Part shown: in pieces, positions 58,223-64,000 of the stretch
How the letters are laid out: each line of letters opens with the position of its first letter
How positions within the stretch are numbered: position 1 is the stretch's first letter
Assembly: GCA_031308135.1 (NCBI GenBank)
Contig: JAHLJT010004567.1
Location: 130,564,971-130,628,970 of the forward strand
Direction of reading: 5' to 3'
DNA from: Acheta domesticus
Taxonomy: Eukaryota > Arthropoda > Insecta > Orthoptera > Gryllidae
Length of the DNA stretch: 64,000 bases
Notes under the pieces: generated by a model
Database searches by the model: none
Seen by the model: the letters and a program-made list of their open reading frames with translations, nothing else
Told to the model about the DNA's origin: nothing
Program-made: the position numbers and the translations under genes

Positions 58223-61200
58223 ACTGCTTTCAAGGTCGTTCAAGCACGGTAAAGTTCCCTACACTGACAGGCGGCAGGAGCCCGGTCGGTCGTGCGCAGT
58301 TGTGTTACACAGAATGCAGAACTCGAAGCGGTTGATAAGAGCCGAAATCGACGCAAATGCCATTAAAAATCATTGCGAGCTTGTGTGCAGTCTAGAATTC
58401 AAAGATTCTTCCTTTCTTCCGCCTTTTCCATCTCTGCTAATTATTGGCCAATAATTTTTTTTCTATCAGTTATATCCATTACGGGATTTCGCCGATGTTG
58501 TTACCTGCTGCCAGCGTTAATTTGAAACATCATTTTTTATATTTTTCAAATAAACCAAGATCCATTAATCCGTGTGTCTTCCAACCGTGACTTTTCTTAG
58601 TCAGGTTACTTGGGATTGCAACATTTCGAGATTTTCGACACGTCTTTCTTTAAAACGCGTGGGCATTCTTCGCTACGAATGCTTAAGGTAGGCACATCAA
58701 TTCAGCACGAAGGATTCTTACAGGTGTCATTAATTCCTCATTTCTCAATCCTAAATGTCCCTTTTTAGATTTATCGAGAGTGTAATAATTTTATTTGCGT
58801 TAATGTATAAAACTATCTGTGAATATCCCAATATAATATAATGCCAAAATCTATTTTTAAAGTATTAGCTATAAATGAATGTGAAAAAAGTTATTGGAGC
58901 GATTTATATGAAACTTGGAGATTCAGCGTACATATTTTAGTCGTATTCATACGTAAGTTGACCCACACCCTTCTTTTTCCATTATTTGAAAAGAAACATT
59001 GTGTTCAATGTACTATCAGTAGTAATTAAAAAATATTTCGATAATACATACAGCACATTTCTGGTAATTTTATCAAATCGAACTCTTAAACTGAAGAAAC
59101 AGCTTCAATGACGCAATTATTTTACGTTTTTGGGCGCATGGTATATCGTATGGGTTCGGTCACAAATTGACCCTTACGTCTAACACTATTAACGACATTT
59201 TGCAAAGTGTTCACATACGGTTAGAGAAAATAGAATAATTTCTTTAAAAAAAATAACATGAACTTAATCGCATAAACATATCAAATTACCTCTCACACGT
59301 TAAAAGTCAAAAGGGATGACTTACACAATTAAAGACAAGAGGGAGAAGATGTTTGTTGGAAACATTAGGATGTATGGGAACTATAGTCGCTCACTGTCGA
59401 CCGACCATTTGATGAATAGAGATTTGACTCACTGGGATCAAACGTTCATAACTGAGAGAATTATTTTTAAATGATATCTCCAAATTGTCTTTCTTGCATC
59501 TGAACTGTTAGGAAGGATGTATTGTAGAACGAAATATAAAATATTATTTAAATAATTATTTGACATAAAAATATATATTTTCTAATAAAGAACTACTGAA
59601 ATACTTAGATTCAAACATTGTGGTTTTATCTCAGCTTCTACTATTAATTTATATTTGTTTTTTAATTATTCATTTTAATATAGTTAAAAGTACATTCTTC
59701 CAAAATACCACAAATGTCAAAATAAGTTCTAATATTATTATACAGGTATACTGATGTTTAAAAAACCTAGTATGTTACTTCCGCCATCCCTAATGGCAGT
59801 GTGTAGTGAAGGTGGCACGTAATTTTCTAGACCATTTAATATAGAGAAATATTGAATTCTTAACAATAGTAATCATATTGTTAAATAGGTTTGAAACATA
59901 TTTCATAATTATTGCCTGATATTTATCATTACTTTATGAGTAAATTAATTAATATTAATACATGTTTTCATTCAAAATAATGAAAGAGGGCTACGAAAGA
60001 GAGCAAATCAATTTCTAAGTATAATAAATTGTAATGAGCATTGTCCTTCAATTAACTTAGTGTAGCTATTAAGTTCTGAATATAAAAATTAATATGTGTA
60101 AACGTTTGTAACGTACCTTGTACCATGTTTTTCGGAAAATTTGAGTGAGCCAGAGAACACTTATTGGCGTGTTTGATCATTATCATGCCTCCGCTACTGC
60201 CACCATAGCCAATGAATTGGAAACGATTGAAAGCAGATGATTAAATCGCCGGAGCGTAGCAATCCCACTACCGATTGAGCCAGCAGTTAGTGGAGGCATG
60301 GGGAGACCACCACAGGAGAGATTATACAGGAGATAATTGGGGGCAAATAACATCGATTGAATTGCAATCCCTTTCAGAACAGTATATGAATTAAGTCTGT
60401 GGTTTTTGTGCAGTTATACGAGTATACGATAAAATACTTTGCAAGGTTCGCATTTTTTAATATCCTATCACGAAATATTTAAAAAGGAAAAAAAATGATT
60501 AACGTAAATTTCTAGAGAGATTAATGAGTATTAACCCTCGCGACCAAGGACAGTACGTTTTCTTAGAGTACTGATCAAAGGGTTTTTTCTTTCATGTAAA
60601 ATATCTTGGTAATGTTGCATGAATTAACAGAGCAAATCGTAAACTAGAATTGTAAATTTTTACGCATCAACAATAATTTTTAATAAACAGAATCCTCGAA
60701 ATTGACAATACTGCACTGATTCTCAATTCGTCATTCAGCTGTTCAATCCCAATTTCATGGTACTTTCTCATTTAAGAAATGTTTTATACCAGAAAACATT
60801 TTCAAGGTTAATTTGTTACTCAATGGTTCTCCAGGTTGCGCTTTTAACATATAATAATAACAACATATCTATTAACGTTTTTCTTTATTCGAGAATTTGA
60901 AAATAAATACTTAAGGTTCACCAAGAATGTCAGATGATCGGTGTCGCGACTGAAATATTATCTAATTGCTCTAAAATGTGTATATCTATTTGTTTTATAT
61001 TTTTTTAATGAAATGAGTGGAGGAGTTCATAAACAATGAACACTGCCAAATAAGGTCAATCATAATGTGTGCATTGTAAATACATGGTTTAAATTACTTT
61101 TGACTGCAATTAAATTCTGACTTTATAGTGGGAATTTAAATATTTAAAATAATGAATAAAGATTCAATCCAAAAACTTCAGATTGCTTTAAATTTTATTT

Positions 61201-61580
61201 GTAATAACTTCTGTAGAACATAACATTGCAACAGCCCCTTGAGAATTACTTACGTCAGATTGAGAACCTCTCCTCTCTTAGCGCTGCATGCAACAATAAA
61301 GGAGAGTACGTGGAATTATGATACTATTGAATCTGAAAAAGGAACAAAACAACATTCATACGAACTTTTGCTTTGGAGAGAAACGGACAATCGATGAAAA
61401 CATATTTAAAAGGTTTTATGTTTACTAAATATTAAGTTAAAAGCGCAGCGAGCAAAAAGAGCAAGAAAGCGCTAAAGAGTAGGAATAGGAATATTCAGAA
61501 AGTAAAGTTAAAATTTAAGGATTTGGGGAAGGTAGAGAGCAAAATAGAGGAGAAACTTATAGATTCTATGGGGATTTTAC
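58223..61580. other. Intronic DNA, no gene recognised
   Basis: AT-rich. A small imperfect inverted repeat (CATGCCTCCGCTACTGC with its complement near 60285) lies at 60185-60301. No supported frames. Confidence 0.45.
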
Positions 61581-61699
61581 CTGAGAGCATCTAGATGGTG
61601 CCACAGCGCCTCTTCATCTTGATGACATCTCCCCATGTGTGACATTGCATTCTCTGAATGGTCGCGTTTGTCTCGTAAAACGCTGACAATAATTCTGTT
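61581..61699 (-). CDS. Exon 2 seen of NIT-domain receptor, with a frame anomaly
   Basis: Acceptor TGTCTGCTTTCAG ends at 61700 with a good pyrimidine tract; donor CTCAG/GTAAAA starts at 61580. Entered in the phase left by the exon at 62714-62805, it reads RTELLSAFYETNATIQRMQ, a close match to the second NIT helix (xxFxETNxxIxxM), then TWGDVI, but it meets a TAG stop before the donor. The last 38 bases in another frame read DEEALWHHLDALR, also as expected, and end in the phase needed by the next exon. So one base seems missing: the length is 119, not 120. The alternative is an upstream acceptor at 61713, giving a 132-nt open exon with a peptide (NRIIVSVLRDKRDHSENAM) that does not look like NIT. 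Confidence 0.7.
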
Positions 61700-62713
61700 C
61701 TGAAAGCAGACACTGCAATTCTTTCAATGTATTCAAGAATACGGACCTGTCTGAAAAGTATCCTTGCCATGCAAAGTAATCTGTAGTCAGAGTCGCTTCG
61801 TAAGAATTGCCTGTATGTGCAAGCGTTACTGTTTAGCTTCACTGAGGTAGAAAACAGTTCTGGGATTAGCCATTGTGAGGTCTATTATGTGTGCGTCGCA
61901 TTTCTGTTTCGCTCAACATGATAAACTCGGTGGACCGCAGATAATGTATTAAGTGGTGTCAGAAAATTTGGTGATTTCTAATCTACAGCAATTTTCATTA
62001 ATTATAACACGTTTATAGATGACAAAGAATGGGAACCCAATTCAATGAGTTGTTCAAACTGGCGAAAAATATCTTTTCTCAAGGCAGGAAACAAGTAGAT
62101 AAATACAGAGCAAAATGAGGATATTGCTCCTTGGCAGTCGTGTAGTGAAAGTGACCACTGGTAAAGACAAGCGGTAGTTTACCGTTTTAACAGTCGAGAA
62201 AAAGTAATATAGACTTGACTTTAGAGCGACTAACCATTCCAAAATACGCCTTTTATGTTTGTGTCTAGAAATGGAAGGGTCTGTTGAGTCAGTGTTTTGA
62301 AGTCAACGGGCCTGCTTTTGAAGGCGTGTTAGAGAGCTAACCCTAACGTGTAAGCAAGTTTGTTTTCTCCTCAGAAGGTCGGATACTTTTAAGACAGGGC
62401 TCGTATTGTTGAGGACGTCAGTAGATTGTTCTTTGATGGTTTGATTCAACGTCCTTTTGTCTTGGAATTAACAATTGATAAGATAAAAAATAAGTTTAAT
62501 AGGTCTTTAATAGGCTATTTAACATTTCCTTTTATTTCTTTGTATGAATGTTCTCTGCACTATTCTTCTGAGAATATTAGAGACAACATCCATGAACACA
62601 TTGAGTTCATTATTTATTCTACGTATTTCATTATTCATGTTGAAAATATTAATATTCAATTTAGAGTAATGTGATAAATATTAAAGTTAAAAGGTATTTC
62701 AGAATTGTCTTAC

Positions 62714-62805
62714 CTGTTCAGATCGTTCATAACTACATAGGCAACCCTGGCCCTTTCTTCTTGAAGTGCTGTCAACAGCCGCACTACGTCTACTGTAAGC
62801 TCGAT
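62714..62805 (-). CDS. Exon 1 seen of NIT-domain receptor (first NIT helix)
   Basis: A 92-nt exon with acceptor CATTGCTGTAG ending at 62806 and a strong donor AACAG/GTAAGA from 62713. It starts in phase 0 and leaves AG. The product is IELTVDVVRLL followed by TALQEERARVAYVVMNDLN. The core LQxER after a leucine-rich helix is the hallmark of the first NIT helix (HALQxERG in many members). The exon is not GC-rich, unlike exons 3 to 5. Upstream exons coding the signal peptide and start lie right of the window or were not found. Confidence 0.75.
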
Positions 62806-62825
62806 CTACAGCAATGAAATATTAT

Positions 62826-62848
62826 CATATTATTATTATTATTATTTA
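62826..62848. repeat. Short TTA microsatellite
   Basis: About seven ATT units, 20 bp upstream of the exon acceptor on the minus strand. Confidence 0.85.
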
Positions 62849-63109
62849 AAATCTTAACCTAGAATAACAAGAAATGTTTAGTTAAGATTGCTAAGAATGT
62901 TATGAATGATTCCGTAATTGATGTACGAATATGATTTTTGACAGGTAAATAACATTCTACCAAATTGTAGAAATTTCATTGCACTTCCCACTTCAACGGT
63001 CTCTACACGCAAGACACGTAAGGGTCTACACGCAAAACACATGCGTCGCACTCCATTTGCATCACAAAAAAGAAATATTATTTAATATGAAATACTTAAA
63101 CACCTATAA

Positions 63110-63255
63110 ATTATTTAGAGAGACACAGAGACAGAGAGATACAGAGACAGAAAGAACAGACAGAAAGAACGGAGACAGAGACAGAAAGATAAGACAGAGA
63201 GAGACAGAGACAGAGAGAAAGACAGAGAGATACAGAGACAGACGGAGAGAGAACC
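63110..63255. repeat. Degenerate GAGACA/AGAGAC simple repeat
   Basis: Variants of AGAGACAGAGAC and GACAGAAAGA over about 145 bp. It resembles the GACAGACA box of repeat family U in composition, but the other family blocks are not visible here. Confidence 0.85.
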
Positions 63256-64000
63256 CCACCGACGTATTCTATGGATTCTGTTGGTTTGTTTTAAAGCGAA
63301 GCATCAATGCATCAACGGTAATCGGACTCACCACAGAGAACATCGAGGGCTTTCCGACATGTCAATACTTTTTTTAAAAGGTCACTGTTGCCAATCCTTT
63401 ACGAGAAATTATGATATTCGTGAAATGAAACTTATCGATTTTTAGAACAAAATTATCTCTCATTTTCTCATTTAAATAGTATACGTTACATTTCCACCTC
63501 CTCCTTTCTACATAAAGTTTTCCCCTATGAAAACTGGTTTTTAATATTATTTATTCAATTATATCCAGCCGCAGCTATTATCTATTAATTACCAAATAAA
63601 TAAATCACATGCCCAACTGGGATATCCCCCCTCTACGCTTCCGTTTTAACGTAAACAATGTTTCTTTATTTCTTTTTAAACACTTAATCCCTACATACTA
63701 TTTGAGTAAAACTCCTCGTGTGCGTGCTTGAGGAAAAACGGTTCGGTCTCCTCGGTTAGACCACTTCCCGAGCACCGATCGAGATATGAAGTGTCATTGA
63801 ACACGCCTCGGTCTCGTGATGGGGGACTGACAATTTGTTTTCCGATCCGGCAAAGATTTCAAGAAATTGCCAAAGCGTATTGTTTCATGATTTGGCGCTG
63901 CGATCTTTGTATGACGGAATAAAACCAACGCCACCTAAATAGATCTACGTAGGTGGCATTGATTAAACCCCTTCATTCCGTGGTTATTTTCAGTCCACGA
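63256..64000. other. No gene recognised
   Basis: Sequence upstream of the first visible exon. A possible donor GTGAGTCC on the minus strand at about 63329 follows a short open stretch, but I do not call it an exon. The frame 63728-63922 has no motif. Confidence 0.4.

Noticed and set aside
5722..62805. GPR158-like receptor as the identity of the exons
   Set aside because: Considered because of the helical extracellular pattern, but the LQEER helix and LLxY...YLxxTxxF order fit NIT better. It remains a less likely alternative.
63329..63370. Possible upstream exon ending at a GTGAGTCC donor (minus strand)
   Set aside because: A phase-0 reading exists but it is only about ten codons after a stop, with no convincing acceptor or family match.
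1..64000. CRISPR array, bacterial operon or phage content
   Set aside because: Tandem arrays have no unique spacers between repeats, and the gene structure and elements are eukaryotic.

Overview
This is a piece of an animal nuclear genome, most likely an insect with large introns. It is AT-rich, has no operons or Shine-Dalgarno-led genes, has short coding segments with GT-AG borders, and is full of Tc1/mariner, hAT, Harbinger-like, R4/Dong-like, Penelope-like and tRNA-derived SINE copies. A hemimetabolous insect is a guess from the repeat load and intron size, not a proof.

Only one cellular gene can be supported, and it spans most of the window on the minus strand. Five exons (62714-62805, 61581-61699, 46850-46999, 19039-19290, 5722-5850) have GT-AG borders and compatible phases. 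Spliced, they give the helices of a NIT (nitrate/nitrite-sensing) domain followed by a membrane-proximal helix. In animals this domain is known from receptor-type guanylate cyclases, so the window appears to be the extracellular part of such a receptor. The N-terminus lies beyond the right edge; the membrane span, kinase-homology and cyclase domains lie beyond the left edge. The introns are about 1.0, 14.6, 27.6 and 13.2 kb. The second exon has an anomaly: the best family match changes frame once inside it.

Everything else is intronic or flanking repeat. From left to right: a 15-bp minisatellite (1-425); three copies of an R4/Dong-like LINE set in TTA/TAA repeats (1237-6820); a hAT-like MITE (8774-8945); a Harbinger-like MITE (15228-15533); a second hAT-like MITE (16868-17129); a 1.3-kb 12-bp minisatellite (17551-18870); two opposite copies of a tRNA-derived SINE (20.2 and 32.0 kb); an unclassified repeat family here called U (copies near 23.3, 24.6, 30.4, 45.7 and 49.7 kb), one copy holding a 16-bp homopurine minisatellite; an inverted pair of repeats ending in tRNA-like boxes (26.6-28.8 kb); a GC-rich, CpG-rich island (31.3-32.7 kb); two further SINE-like units (33.1-33.7 kb); an internally deleted mariner (33771-34465); a 20-bp minisatellite (42.7-43.5 kb); a hAT MITE with a perfect 8-bp target duplication (44272-45047); mariner and Tc1 remnants (47.5 and 51.7 kb); a whole Penelope-like element with reverse transcriptase, GIY-YIG region, repeated termini and a 13-bp target duplication (53394-57122); and two strong hairpins (49.4 and 58.1 kb).

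The mobile elements do not form a system with the host gene. The most notable items are the split receptor gene with its one-base anomaly, the Penelope-like insertion with its head-to-head layout and ribozyme-like termini, the TAA-seeking LINE with a duplicated YMDD box, and repeat family U.
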